DNA of 52,046 bases from Pseudoflavonifractor sp. An85 (GCF_002161235.1 NZ_NFHE01000019.1:1-52046); one strand, 5' to 3'; shown: positions 17,071-27,291, counted from the first letter of the stretch. The notes: generated by a model not told the origin, from the letters alone. Program-made: numbers and translations.

Positions 17071-19355
17071 TTGGAATTCGGGCAGCAAAATGTTTTTTAT
17101 CCAGAACAGAAATTTTTCATTATAGATTCTGAAAAACTGGATAATATTACATCTAAATGGTATGGATTTGCAGTTGTAAACAACAAATTGGCATAAAGTG
17201 AAGTCGATTTACAGGGAGCTATGCCAGCTGGGGAGAAGGAGCCTACGTCTATATCAAACGAACGGGAAATCAAGTCTGTATTCTTCAGGATTTCATTGGA
17301 AGTTATGGGATTTATATTTATAGAAATAAAGACTTTTTTGCACTGAGCAATTCGTTTGTATATTTGGTCGATTATGTAAAGAGAAACTATACCATTACTT
17401 TGAATGAAGACTATTGCAACATGTTGCTTGCATCAGACCTGTGCTCTGTGGCGTATTCAGAGACGATGGTTCATGAAATCGAACAAGTTGATAGAAATGC
17501 TGTCATTCATATCAATATAGGGACAAAACAGTTAGAGTATTCCTACATGGACTATCAAGAAAATACGATCAACATCAGTTCAGAAGAAGGACTTAAGACA
17601 CTGGATCGCTGGTATCACAAGTGGACAAGTCTAATTAGAAATATCAAAGATCGAGGAATGAGTATACAAGCTGATCTGTCAGGCGGTTTTGATTCCAGAC
17701 TGACCTTCTTGCTTTTGCATGGATCAGGGGTTGATTTAAACAATGTGCTTGTCAATTCGATCAAAGATAACTTGCATACACATGTTGAAGATTATAAAAT
17801 TGCAAGCAGTATTAGCGAACATTACGGATTTTCCTTGAATAATCGTTCTGTCATTAGCGGTACACCGTCTTATTATACACTGGATGAAATTATAAATGAT
17901 TCATTTTACATAAAGCTCTGTTTCCATAAACAAATGTATTGGAAATTAAATTACATGTCGCCGAATCGAGCTTGTTTTGGCGGTTCTGGTGGTGAATGTG
18001 TCAGAAGCTATTGGAATAAATCCAAAGAACAATATATTCGTGAATGTCTCAATCGATGCAAAAAATATCCTGCAGAAGTATCCTCTCAGCTGGAAGAATC
18101 GCTCAAACGCGTATTAGAAAATTCTTTTGAGAGCATGCAGAGAAAATTCGAAAGATTTGGAAGAGGTATTGATCCACAGGATCTGACCCTGAACTTCTAC
18201 AGAGAAACCAGATGCAGAATGCATTTTGGAAAAGATCTGGTTGAGAATTATTTGGGCGGATTCATCAAATATACACCCTTGTTGGATCCTGAGCTACACA
18301 AGCTAAAACTGAACGATGAGAACTGTCAAGATAAGAATCTGCTTATGGCAGTGATTTTTTCAAGATACGACAAGGATCTTCTGTCCTTCCCGTTTGAGGG
18401 GCAACGAAAGATTGATGAATCCACAATAGAATATGCACAAAGCATCAGTCAGAAGATTCCGTATGTACCAAGCGCTCTGACACAAGATCAGGGGGTAAAT
18501 AAGCTTTGCAATCCATCGAATCGATTGCCAGAAGAATCGAAACCTTGCCCTGAAAGCAGAAACCAACCACTCCAAAGCAGTGAAGTTAGTGCATATGTTG
18601 AGAGTTTGTTCCGTTCTGACAGCGTACAGCATTTGTTTGGAAGAATGTATGATCCAAAGGTGTACGATTACATTGTTCATGAGGTCAAAACAAAAAAATA
18701 CCAGCCGTTAGAGAATGCATATACGGTGCTGGGTATCAGCAAACTCATTCAAGACGTAGCTGCTAATAGGAGCTTATGTTCATCTATAGCTGAGCAGTTG
18801 AAAAAATTACCCTTTGAAGTTGTACACCAGCATGATGGTGGCGGTGATAACGAAAAGAAAGAAAATGAATATGAGCTGTTGAAAAAACCATATTTCCTGA
18901 ATTATGTTACTGCCCGTGTGGATCTTCAAAACGTCTCCAGTGACTCGAATCGGATTGAATTGCTGGATGTATCTGACAAAGATGCCAAAGCATCGACTCC
19001 AAGCTGGTTTAGAAACAATGGGGTAGGAGTCGTCTTGGAATCTTGCTGTGGAAGATTGGACATAGCACTGAAGTGTGTGGGTGATGGAACTTTAAATATC
19101 AACCTTAGAGGCCGGGATGTTAGAGATAAAAACGGCAATCGCATTCCAGTCTATATTGATTATCGCACCATGAGGGTGAATGGCGAAAGTGTGTTTGATA
19201 CAGTTCAACCCGTTACCCATGATGCCCCCTACTGTTTTCACCGCAAGGTAAAAGACGGGGAGAACGTATATGTATCCTTGACTTGGACACATCATGAAGA
19301 AAAGGCACAAACAAATGGGTTGTGTAAGCTGGTTAATAAACTTTTTCGGAAATGA
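17071..19355 (+). pseudogene. Asparagine-synthase-like (PP-loop) protein, disrupted 5' end
   Basis: The gene seems to begin at TTG 17071 behind AACAGGAGGAAG and reads 41 codons to TAA at 17194. The rest of the N-terminal domain continues in another frame, open from 17202 to 19355, in which GSYASWGEGAYVYIKR and LQDFIGSYGIY look like a class II glutamine-amidotransferase-type fold. So at least one frameshift plus a stop separate the two parts. The downstream part has DLSGGFDSR, the ATP-pyrophosphatase PP-loop of asparagine synthetases. A C-terminal beta-rich extension contains RGRDVRDKNGNRIPVYIDY, which I associate with extensions on envelope-glycan enzymes. Such genes often amidate or modify capsule sugars. 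The gene is AT-rich. Whether any product is made from an internal start, such as TTG 17364, is unknown. Confidence 0.7.
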
Positions 19356-19402
19356 AGTCAAAGAGACAAACAAAGCACTTTACCGGAGGTTCGGAGGGAG
19401 CC

Positions 19403-19486
19403 ATATAATCGAGTGTTCTACCACATATGTACGCTCTTGTGAGAACCATGAGGGATTGTTGCCGGTTTGAAAGGGAACATGGAGAG
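19403..19486 (+). repeat. Diverged copy of the spoIIID promoter and start region (S')
   Basis: Bases 19421-19483 match 43087-43149 with 5 mismatches in 63, and weaker similarity extends upstream to about 19382. The copy keeps a sigma-E-like promoter (ATATAAT at 19403-19409, 14-bp spacer, CATATGTA at 19424-19431), the GAAAGGGAAC ribosome-binding site and an ATG at 19479. That frame ends after 17 codons because the sequence switches to the malQ-upstream repeat. Confidence 0.75.
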
Positions 19487-19553
19487 CGCCTGCATCCACA
19501 GGTGCGCTGGACTTCTATTGTGCATTATGCAATAGAATGACGCATTCTGCAAG
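19487..19553. repeat. malQ-upstream repeat, copy B
   Basis: 62 of 67 bases match 16744-16810. It carries the same minus-strand promoter (TTGCAG/CATAAT) and the CTATTG-N9-CAATAG dyad (19515-19535). Here the promoter would point toward the 3' end of the disrupted asparagine-synthase-like gene, antisense to it. From 19554 to 19790 I see only AT-rich sequence and no confident promoter, although one for the capsule operon is expected there. Confidence 0.8.
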
Positions 19554-19790
19554 TGGACATTGAGAATTACTCACATAAAATTCGACAGGCACATCAAAAA
19601 AAACGCTGTGTACGAACGAGGAACAGTATAGTTGGAGTTTGTCTCGCATTTCACAAGACTGTCATTTCATGTGGTATGAAAATAACGGATGCTGTCAAGT
19701 AAAAAATTGATTACATAAATATGCGCTTTGAAGTAAACAAAATATGACTAAGGTTACAAAAATGGGAATAAAAACTGAGGGGAATTGTAG

Positions 19791-19895
19791 TTGAAAAAAG
19801 AAGAAATAGGGAGTAGAATAGACTACAACTGTGTTATGACTGGGAGTGGGTTTTTGCCCGGTGGAAACAAGCAAGAGGAGTGTTATTCTTTATGA
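19791..19895 (+). CDS. Possible 34-aa leader peptide before the capsule operon
   Basis: TTG start preceded by GAGGGGAA at good spacing. The small frame ends in TGA that overlaps the ATG of the aminotransferase gene (ATGA), which suggests translational coupling. The peptide has two cysteines and no membrane segment. It resembles no known family and could be chance. Confidence 0.3.
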   Translation: MKKEEIGSRIDYNCVMTGSGFLPGGNKQEECYSL

Positions 19896-21118
19896 AACCT
19901 TTTGAGAAGAAAGTGTGGCTGTCGACCCCTACGATGCACGGGGACGAACTGAAATATATTACGGAAGCCTACGAGACCAACTGGATGTCTACGGTGGGAC
20001 AAAACATCAATGAAGTGGAGCGTTTGACCTGTGAGAAGGTGGGATGCCAGTATGCCGTGGCTCTTTCTGCAGGGACCGCTGCACTTCATTTGTGTGTAAA
20101 GCTGGCTGGCGTGAAGCCTGGAGACAAGGTGTTCTGCTCTGATATGACCTTCGGGGCTACCGTGAATCCGGTGGTGTATGAGGGTGGCGTGCCGGTGTTC
20201 ATTGACACTGAGCGTGACACCTGGAACATGGACCCTGTGGCTCTGGAGAAGGCATTTGAACTATATCCTGAGGTGAAGGTGGTAGTGCTGGTGCATCTGT
20301 ACGGCACACCTGCCAAGGTGGATGAGATCCGGGAAATCTGCCACAAGCATGGCGCTGTCCTCATTGAGGACGCAGCAGAGTCCCTGGGTGCTACTTACAA
20401 GGGTCAGCAGACTGGTACTTTCGGCAATTACCGTGCCATTTCTTTTAATGGGAATAAGATCATCACCGGGTCTTCTGGCGGTATGCTCCTGACTGACGAT
20501 GAGCATGCAGCCAACAAGGCCCGCAAGTGGTCCACGCAGAGCCGGGAAAATGCGCCCTGGTACCAGCACGAGGAGATTGGCTATAACTACCGCATGAGCA
20601 ACGTGATTGCTGGTGTGGTCCGTGGCCAGTACCCCTATCTGGAAGAGCACATTGCCCAGAAAAAGGCCATCTATATGCGGTATAAGGAGGGGTTCAAAGA
20701 TTTGCCTGTGACCATGAATCCCTATGACGAGACGGTGTGTGAGCCGAACTTCTGGCTGTCCTGCCTGCTCATCGACCGGGAGGCCATGTGCCGCCAGGTG
20801 CGTGGCGAGCAAAAGGCTCTGTACATCAGCGAGGCAGGGAAGAGCTGCCCCACCGAGATTCTGGAGAAGTTGGCAGCGTACAACGCTGAAGGACGCCCCA
20901 TCTGGAAGCCCATGCACATGCAGCCCATCTACCGTATGCACGGCTTTGTCACTCGGGAGGGGAACGGCCGTGCCAATACCAATGCCTACATTGCAGGTAG
21001 TGGCGTGGATGTGGGCATGGATATTTTTGAGCGCGGTTTGTGCCTGCCCAGCGACAACAAGATGACGGTGGAAGAGCAGGATCAGATCATTGAGATCGTG
21101 AGAAGTTGTTTTGAATAA
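19892..21118 (+). CDS. DegT/DnrJ/EryC1 aminotransferase, PglE-like
   Basis: PLP enzyme that probably aminates the 4-keto sugar made by the PglF-like dehydratase at 37.95 kb, giving a UDP-4-amino-4,6-dideoxy-GlcNAc. The 408-aa product has the SAGTAALH motif, EDAAESLGA, and SFNGNKIITG, where the Lys forms the Schiff base. I start at ATG 19892, behind GAGGAG, rather than GTG 19880. GC content is like the core genome, unlike the glycosyltransferases that follow. First gene of the capsule operon, 15 bp upstream of the PglC-like gene. Confidence 0.92.
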   Translation: MKPFEKKVWLSTPTMHGDELKYITEAYETNWMSTVGQNINEVERLTCEKVGCQYAVALSAGTAALHLCVKLAGVKPGDKVFCSDMTFGATVNPVVYEGGVPVFIDTERDTWNMDPVALEKAFELYPEVKVVVLVHLYGTPAKVDEIREICHKHGAVLIEDAAESLGATYKGQQTGTFGNYRAISFNGNKIITGSSGGMLLTDDEHAANKARKWSTQSRENAPWYQHEEIGYNYRMSNVIAGVVRGQYPYLEEHIAQKKAIYMRYKEGFKDLPVTMNPYDETVCEPNFWLSCLLIDREAMCRQVRGEQKALYISEAGKSCPTEILEKLAAYNAEGRPIWKPMHMQPIYRMHGFVTREGNGRANTNAYIAGSGVDVGMDIFERGLCLPSDNKMTVEEQDQIIEIVRSCFE

Positions 21119-21133
21119 GGAGTTTGGAAGTAC

Positions 21134-21778
21134 ATGGTTGAGACCAAAGTCAAACATAAGCCCTACGGCCCTTATGAGCGGTTCGTGAAGCGGCCTCTGG
21201 ATATTTTCTGTTCCCTGTTGGCCATTGTGGTGTTCTGGTGGCTGTTTATCATTGTGGCCATTCTGGTGCGGGTGAAGCTGGGAAGCCCGGTGCTGTTCAC
21301 CCAAGATCGACCGGGTAAGGACGAGAAGATTTTCAAGCTGTATAAATTCCGCACCATGACGGATGCCCGGGACGAAAATGGTGAGTTGCTGCCCGATGAC
21401 GTGCGCCTGACCAAGTTCGGGCGTCTGCTGCGGTCTACCAGTCTGGACGAGCTGCCAGAGGTGTTCAATATCCTTAAGGGGGATATGTCCATCATTGGCC
21501 CCCGCCCTCTGCTGGTAAGGTACTTGCCTCTCTATAACGAAGAACAAAAGCGCAGACATGAGGTGCGTCCGGGTTTGTCCGGCTATGCTCAAGTGAATGG
21601 CCGCAACGCGGTAACTTGGGAAGATCGGTTCCGCATGGATGTGTATTATGTAGACCATGTGACTTTTTTGGGTGATGTAAAAGTAATTCTGAATACTGTG
21701 TTGAAAGCGTTTGTCAAGCGTGAGGGTATCAACTCCGAGACAGCGGCAACCATGGAAGAATTTAAAGGGAGCATGTGA
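21134..21778 (+). CDS. Undecaprenyl-phosphate sugar phosphotransferase, PglC-like
   Basis: Monotopic phosphoglycosyl transferase that starts repeat-unit assembly by putting a sugar-1-phosphate on undecaprenyl phosphate. The 214-aa product has one N-terminal re-entrant or membrane helix (about residues 20-50), KFRTM, the catalytic Asp-Glu pair in SLDELPEVFNILKGDMS, IGPRPL and RPGLSGYAQVNGRN. Its neighbours PglE and PglD suggest that the sugar is a diacetamido-trideoxyhexose. RBS AAGGAG. Confidence 0.94.
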   Translation: MVETKVKHKPYGPYERFVKRPLDIFCSLLAIVVFWWLFIIVAILVRVKLGSPVLFTQDRPGKDEKIFKLYKFRTMTDARDENGELLPDDVRLTKFGRLLRSTSLDELPEVFNILKGDMSIIGPRPLLVRYLPLYNEEQKRRHEVRPGLSGYAQVNGRNAVTWEDRFRMDVYYVDHVTFLGDVKVILNTVLKAFVKREGINSETAATMEEFKGSM

Positions 21779-21790
21779 GGAGAAGTGATG

Positions 21791-22429
21791 ATGAAAGAGC
21801 TGTATATTATTGGATCAGGTGGATTTGGAAGAGAAGTTGCCTGGTTGGTTGAGCGTGTGAATCAGGTGAATCCTTTGTGGAACTTGGTAGGCTTTATCGA
21901 CGATAACCCCAATACCTGGGGCTTAGAGTGCAATGGATATAAAGTTCTAGGAGGAACTGAAATTTTGAGCAGCTTAAATCGCGAAGTATGGGTTGTGTGC
22001 GCGGTTGGTGCTGCAAAAACTCGAAAAATGATTATAGATAAGATTAATAATTTGCATCATGTGAAGTTTGCAACCTTGGTTGATCCATCTGTTATTAGTT
22101 CTGATCGAGTGAAACTTGGGGAAGGTACGATTATTTGTGCCGGCACGATTTTGACGGTGAATATTCAGATTGGAAAACATGTGATTGTCAATTTGGACTG
22201 CACTCTGGGGCACGATGATATCATTGAAGATTATGTTACTGTTTACCCAAGTGTAAATATATCTGGCAATGTTAATGTTGGGGAACTGACGGAGTTAGGT
22301 ACTGGCTCTAAAATTATTCAGGGAGTGAATATTTCCAGGAATGTTATATTGGGAGCAGGTGCGGTAGTTTCTAAATCTTTGCAGGAGCCTGGAACCTACG
22401 TGGGTGTGCCAGTAAGACGGCTAGGTTAG
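21791..22429 (+). CDS. Sugar O/N-acetyltransferase, PglD-like (NeuD family)
   Basis: Left-handed beta-helix acetyltransferase, 212 aa, likely acetyl-CoA-dependent N-acetylation of the 4-amino sugar from the PglE-like enzyme. The N-terminal sugar-nucleotide-binding part has IIGSGGFGREVAWL, followed by hexapeptide repeats; the catalytic His is in LDCTLGHDD. ATG 21791 sits 8 nt after AGGAG, with ATG 21788 possible. Base composition drops sharply here compared with the two genes before it, marking the left edge of the AT-rich capsule core. Confidence 0.9.
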   Translation: MKELYIIGSGGFGREVAWLVERVNQVNPLWNLVGFIDDNPNTWGLECNGYKVLGGTEILSSLNREVWVVCAVGAAKTRKMIIDKINNLHHVKFATLVDPSVISSDRVKLGEGTIICAGTILTVNIQIGKHVIVNLDCTLGHDDIIEDYVTVYPSVNISGNVNVGELTELGTGSKIIQGVNISRNVILGAGAVVSKSLQEPGTYVGVPVRRLG

Positions 22430-22460
22430 CTGATTTTCTTGGCAATAAAGGAGAAGACGA

Positions 22461-23660
22461 ATGGATATACTAGTGTTATCACAATACTGTTATCCTTGGG
22501 ATATTTCAAAAAATGACCGTTTTACAGAGCTAGCAAAAATGTTGAGCGAAGTTCATGATGTTGAAATCGTGACAAGTGATTTCGACCATGGGGGAAAAGA
22601 ACATATTGAGACGCCCCAAGGGGAATTCCCATATAAAATTACACTCCTGCATGAAACAGGTTACCCCCAAAATGTGTGTTTACAACGCTTTTACAGCGAC
22701 TACGTATTTGGGAAAAGTGTAAAACAATATTTGAAGCAGAGGAAAAGACCGGATGTCATTTACTGCGCAGTACCATCGTTGGTTGCTCCCTATGAGGCCT
22801 CAAAATATTGCAGCAAACATGGGGTGCGCTTTATCATTGATGTACAAGATTTGTGGCCAGAGGCATTCGAGATCGTTTTTAACATACCCGTGCTGAGTAA
22901 GGTAGCATTTACTCCTTTCCGGTATCTGGCCAATAAAATATATGCAGCTGCGGATGAAATTGTAGCTGTGTCTGACACCTATGCAAACCGGGCTTTATGG
23001 GTTAATCGAAAGTGCAAACAGGGGTATAGTGTGTACTTGGGAACTCGATTGGAAAAGTTTGATGCGTTGAGAAACGGTATAATTCCCTATCAGAAGCCTG
23101 AAAATGAGTGCTGGATTGGCTATGTGGGTACCCTAGGCCACAGTTATGATTTAACCTGTGTAATGGATGTGATGAATATTCTCTGCAACCAAAAGGGAAT
23201 TAAAAATATCCGCTTTATAGTGATGGGGCGTGGCCCTTTGCAGGAAAGATTCCAGCGGTATGCGGAGCAATTGAATATCCCTGTGATCTTTACCGGGATG
23301 TTGCCCTATGAGCAAATGGTTCCCATGCTCTGCGCCTGCGATATTGCAGTAAATCCTATTACGCACGGTGCAGCTCAGAGTATAATTAACAAAGTTGGAG
23401 ATTATGCAGCGGCAGGGTTACCCGTTGTAAATACTCAGGAGTGCCCAGAGTATCGTAATCTAGTTACGAAGTACAATATAGGCATTAATTGTGACAATGG
23501 TGATGCCCAAGGTCTTGCTAAGGCTATAGAGCAGTTGATTGTCTATCATGAGTTGCGTGTAGAGATGGGAAAACATAACCGAAGACTGGCAGAAGAACGT
23601 TTTAATCGGGCAGAGACGTATCCTCAAATTGTTGAATTGGTTGACAAAAGTAGTAAATAA
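22461..23660 (+). CDS. Glycosyltransferase family 4-like
   Basis: GT-B fold retaining glycosyltransferase, 399 aa, likely adding a sugar to the lipid-linked repeat unit at the cytoplasmic face. The N-terminal half has the SQYCYPWD start seen in WbuB-type enzymes, and VQDLWPEAF. The C-terminal half has GYVGTLGHSYDL, VMGRGP, and a degenerate donor-site motif around INKVGDYAAAGLPVV. AAAGGAG precedes ATG. Donor sugar unknown. Confidence 0.88.
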   Translation: MDILVLSQYCYPWDISKNDRFTELAKMLSEVHDVEIVTSDFDHGGKEHIETPQGEFPYKITLLHETGYPQNVCLQRFYSDYVFGKSVKQYLKQRKRPDVIYCAVPSLVAPYEASKYCSKHGVRFIIDVQDLWPEAFEIVFNIPVLSKVAFTPFRYLANKIYAAADEIVAVSDTYANRALWVNRKCKQGYSVYLGTRLEKFDALRNGIIPYQKPENECWIGYVGTLGHSYDLTCVMDVMNILCNQKGIKNIRFIVMGRGPLQERFQRYAEQLNIPVIFTGMLPYEQMVPMLCACDIAVNPITHGAAQSIINKVGDYAAAGLPVVNTQECPEYRNLVTKYNIGINCDNGDAQGLAKAIEQLIVYHELRVEMGKHNRRLAEERFNRAETYPQIVELVDKSSK

Positions 23661-23671
23661 AAAAGGAATGT

Positions 23672-24841
23672 ATGAGAGTGAAGATTCTCCATGTAAACGT
23701 ATCAGCAATCTGTGACAGATTTTATTTAAAGTTCTTCGATTTGCTCAAACAACAGGGAGTTCATCAGAAGGTTGTAGTACCTTATAGCATCCAGTCAAAT
23801 TCTGCAGAGGATGTGCAGTATTGTGTAACAAACTATCACAAACAATTAATTGATGTTGCGCTGCTTCCCGTAAAAAAGCCAATTGATCGATTTTTGTACG
23901 GGAAAAAAATAAGGAAATATACCAGAGCAGTGCGGCATGAAGTTGGAATAGAACTACAGAATTTTGACGTCATTCATGCACATTCACTTTATTCAGATGG
24001 TGGTGTGGCATGTGAATTACATAAAATGTGTGGAATTCCGTATTTTGTTGCAGTAAGAGGAACAGACACAGAATGTTTTATGACATATTTTAAGTGGTTA
24101 AACCCTAAAGCAAGGGAAATATTAGAAAATGCGGCGCACGTATTTTTTATTTCTCCAGATTTGAAGCGTAAGACGATTGAGAAATTGTACGGGAATCGGA
24201 GGGTGGTTCCATGGTTGAATCGACACTCAATTCTACCAAATGGTGTGGATGACTTTTGGATTCGCAATACATATTCAATCGGAGAAAGCTTAGGTGCGCA
24301 TGAAAACAGTGAAATACATGTAATTCAGGTAAGTCGTCTTATAAAATCCAAGAATGTGGACAAGACAATTTTGGCAATTAAACAACTGCGCGATGAGGGG
24401 ATCGATGTGACCCTAACTGTTGTGGGGAAAGGAAGCGAAGAGGCAAGACTCATACAGTTGATAAAAGTAAATTGCCTGGAAGATGTAGTTGATATGGTGG
24501 GATTTATAGAAAATAAGAAGGATCTCATCGAATTGTATCGAAAAGCTGATGTTTTTGTGATGCCTTCACAGGGAGAAACATTTGGTATAGCGTATATAGA
24601 AGCATTAACTCAGTCGCTGCCTATTGTTGGGTTATCTGGGGCAGGTGTGAGTGGTTATCTACGAGAAAAAGAAGTTGGAGAATTTGTTGAAACTCCAGAG
24701 CCAGGTTTCATTGCAGATGCAATAAAGCATATTGCTCAGAATAAAAATGAGCTACAACAGAAATGTGCAGACGTTGCAAAAGAATTTGAGTGGAATCACA
24801 TCATTGAACAATATATGCGCCTATATACGAGCGTGTTGTAA
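23672..24841 (+). CDS. Glycosyltransferase family 4
   Basis: GT-B glycosyltransferase of 389 aa. The C-terminal domain has VSRLIKSKN, VGKGSE and the canonical EX7E motif in GETFGIAYIEA, typical of GT4. RBS AAAGGA; 11 bp after the preceding glycosyltransferase, same operon. Donor and acceptor unknown. Confidence 0.9.
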   Translation: MRVKILHVNVSAICDRFYLKFFDLLKQQGVHQKVVVPYSIQSNSAEDVQYCVTNYHKQLIDVALLPVKKPIDRFLYGKKIRKYTRAVRHEVGIELQNFDVIHAHSLYSDGGVACELHKMCGIPYFVAVRGTDTECFMTYFKWLNPKAREILENAAHVFFISPDLKRKTIEKLYGNRRVVPWLNRHSILPNGVDDFWIRNTYSIGESLGAHENSEIHVIQVSRLIKSKNVDKTILAIKQLRDEGIDVTLTVVGKGSEEARLIQLIKVNCLEDVVDMVGFIENKKDLIELYRKADVFVMPSQGETFGIAYIEALTQSLPIVGLSGAGVSGYLREKEVGEFVETPEPGFIADAIKHIAQNKNELQQKCADVAKEFEWNHIIEQYMRLYTSVL

Positions 24842-24859
24842 GAAAGGAAGCTGAATTCA

Positions 24860-26098
24860 TTGAAAATTGCAGTCGCCGGAACCGGCTATGTTGGACTGTC
24901 GATTGCCACACTGCTGGCTCAGCACAACCAGGTTGTGGCGGTGGATATTATTCCCGAAAAGGTTGAACTCATCAACAATAGGAAGTCTCCTATTCAAGAT
25001 GACTATATCGAGAAATATCTAGCAGAGAAAGAACTGAATCTGGTTGCTACTCTAGATGCCAAGATGGCGTACAGCGGTGCGGACTTTGTTGTCATTGCTG
25101 CGCCAACCAACTATGATAGCAAAAAGAATTACTTTGATACTTCAGCAGTAGAGTCGGTAATTAGACTTGTGATGGAATATAACCCTAACGCCATTATGGT
25201 TATTAAGTCTACTATTCCTGTGGGGTATACTGCCTCAATCCGGGAGAAATTCGGAAGTAAGAACATCATATTCAGCCCGGAATTTCTCCGGGAGAGTAAG
25301 GCTCTCTATGACAATCTCTATCCTAGCCGTATTATTGTGGGCACCGATATGGAGGACTCTCGGCTGGTGGAGGCCGCTCACTCTTTTGCCTACCTACTCC
25401 AAGAGGGGGCCATCAAGGAAAATGTGGATACTCTTTTTATGGGCTTTACCGAAGCGGAAGCTGTGAAGCTGTTTGCCAATACATACCTGGCTCTCCGAGT
25501 GTCCTATTTTAACGAACTGGATACCTATGCTGAGATGAAGGGACTGAACACCCAGCAGATTATTAAGGGAGTGTGCCTAGACCCGCGGATTGGTACCCAT
25601 TACAATAATCCTAGTTTCGGCTATGGAGGCTACTGCCTTCCCAAGGACACAAAGCAGCTTCTTGCCAACTACGCAGATGTTCCCCAGAATATGATGACAG
25701 CTATTGTAGAGTCCAACCGCACCCGTAAGGATTTCATTGCGGATCAGGTGCTGCGTAAGGCTGGCTATTACGACTACTCTCAGGAGAACGACTGGAATGC
25801 AAGTCGGGAAAAGATGGTGGTCATCGGGGTGTATCGTCTGACTATGAAATCTAACTCGGATAACTTCCGACAGAGTTCGATTCAAGGTGTAATGAAGCGC
25901 ATTAAGGCCAAGGGAGCCACGGTAATTGTTTATGAGCCTACCCTGGAGGATGGTAGCACCTTCTTTGGATCCCAGGTGGTTAATGAACTGGAACAGTTTA
26001 AGTCCAAATCTCAGGCTATCATTGCAAATCGCTATGACTCATGTTTAGATGATGTGATGGAAAAAGTCTATACGCGGGACGTGTTCCAAAGGGATTAA
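24860..26098 (+). CDS. ugd: UDP-glucose 6-dehydrogenase
   Basis: Oxidises UDP-glucose to UDP-glucuronate with two NAD+, supplying an acidic sugar to the capsule. The 412-aa product has the GTGYVGLS dinucleotide motif at residues 7-14, SPEFLRE, and the catalytic Cys in [11 protein letters not shown]. It ends with the short-type C terminus found in streptococcal HasB/Cap3A enzymes. It uses a TTG start behind AGAAAGGAAG. It is GC-richer than the glycosyltransferases around it. Confidence 0.93.
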   Translation: MKIAVAGTGYVGLSIATLLAQHNQVVAVDIIPEKVELINNRKSPIQDDYIEKYLAEKELNLVATLDAKMAYSGADFVVIAAPTNYDSKKNYFDTSAVESVIRLVMEYNPNAIMVIKSTIPVGYTASIREKFGSKNIIFSPEFLRESKALYDNLYPSRIIVGTDMEDSRLVEAAHSFAYLLQEGAIKENVDTLFMGFTEAEAVKLFANTYLALRVSYFNELDTYAEMKGLNTQQIIKGVCLDPRIGTHYNNPSFGYGGYCLPKDTKQLLANYADVPQNMMTAIVESNRTRKDFIADQVLRKAGYYDYSQENDWNASREKMVVIGVYRLTMKSNSDNFRQSSIQGVMKRIKAKGATVIVYEPTLEDGSTFFGSQVVNELEQFKSKSQAIIANRYDSCLDDVMEKVYTRDVFQRD

Positions 26099-26151
26099 AA
26101 TATTTTAACTATTTAGAGGAATAAGGGACTTTGACATATAGGGGTGAAAAA

Positions 26152-27291
26152 ATGAATAGCTCACATGATGAGTTAGTACGTCGATGTGGCCATGATTTAA
26201 TCAATCACTATGCAATTTGCAAACAGGTAGATGCAGGCGTAAATGGTCCCTACGATGATCCGGAAACGCCAGTGCGCAATCTCGCTCATTTGGCGGTTCT
26301 CACTGCAATCGAAATTCTCACATATGGTCAAACACAGTATAAGAATGTTTTAGCCGATATGGGGGAGCAACTCTTGTCGCTCCGAGAGCAGGATGGGTTG
26401 TATACCATGAGGATGAAAGCCGAGAAGGACGATTGCAATGGTGTCATTGGGCATGCATGGTTGATCGAGGGATTGATTTATCTGAATAAAGTTTTCCCAG
26501 AGAAATCCCAATATATAGAGTTAGCCACTGATTTGGCTCAAAAACATAAATTCGATGAAAAGCTAGGGTTATGGCACGCACCCAGAGGCGAATATCGTAT
26601 AGATTTTACATTCAATCATCAGTTGTGGTATGCGGCAACATTGGCTGAATTGGTGGAAGTGACACATAATCAAGAGTATCAGCGTCAAATTGTTATCTGC
26701 TTGGATAAGTTACAAGATAATTTTCGCGTACACGGAAATGGAAGAGTTGTACATGGTATTTCCAGCCAAGCAGATTTGAAGTCAAAGGGTAAGTCCTTTG
26801 TAAAGCGTGTCTTGGATAGCAGTAAGGAAAAATTTCAAATGCCAAGCTATGCGTACAAGGAAGAAGGATATCATATCTTCAATATTATGGCATTTGCAAG
26901 ACTATATCGCCTGTATTCTAAGCATCCAGTTTTTTCTGGGGTTAAGTTCAAGAAAATGATGCATTACACATGCAGTAGGGAACTTCAGGAAAAATTAAAA
27001 AGTCCAAGAGTGGACTTGGATTGCTCCCTCAAAAATAATATCACGGATCCAGAGGAAAAGTGCGTGAATATTTACGGGTACCTCTACAATGTTCCAGGCT
27101 TTGAAATGATGTATATCTCAGCAATTCTCATGGACTACGTGCAACAATCGTATGCAGAACAAATTCTGGAGCAACAGATTCAGTTGACATACGATCCGGA
27201 TAAGCAGTGTTTTGGAATGCGGTGTCATGATGCACACACGGTCAGTTACCGTCTATATGAATATTATCGCTATTTAGAGGTGATATCTTGA
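26152..27291 (+). CDS. Uncharacterised capsule-cluster protein, possibly alpha/alpha-barrel
   Basis: 379 aa, no signal peptide or membrane segment. Helix-rich with recurring Trp/His/Tyr clusters (IGHAWLIEGL, FTFNHQLWYAATLA, EGYHIFNIMAFARLY, CVNIYGYLYNVPGFE). Such spacing is typical of (alpha/alpha) toroid glycan-processing proteins, including epimerases, hydrolases and the AglQ group of glycan-cluster proteins. I cannot assign a reaction. Position right after ugd raises the idea that it acts on glucuronate-containing glycan. AGGGGTG precedes ATG 26152. Its stop overlaps the TTG start of the next gene. Confidence 0.75.
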   Translation: MNSSHDELVRRCGHDLINHYAICKQVDAGVNGPYDDPETPVRNLAHLAVLTAIEILTYGQTQYKNVLADMGEQLLSLREQDGLYTMRMKAEKDDCNGVIGHAWLIEGLIYLNKVFPEKSQYIELATDLAQKHKFDEKLGLWHAPRGEYRIDFTFNHQLWYAATLAELVEVTHNQEYQRQIVICLDKLQDNFRVHGNGRVVHGISSQADLKSKGKSFVKRVLDSSKEKFQMPSYAYKEEGYHIFNIMAFARLYRLYSKHPVFSGVKFKKMMHYTCSRELQEKLKSPRVDLDCSLKNNITDPEEKCVNIYGYLYNVPGFEMMYISAILMDYVQQSYAEQILEQQIQLTYDPDKQCFGMRCHDAHTVSYRLYEYYRYLEVIS

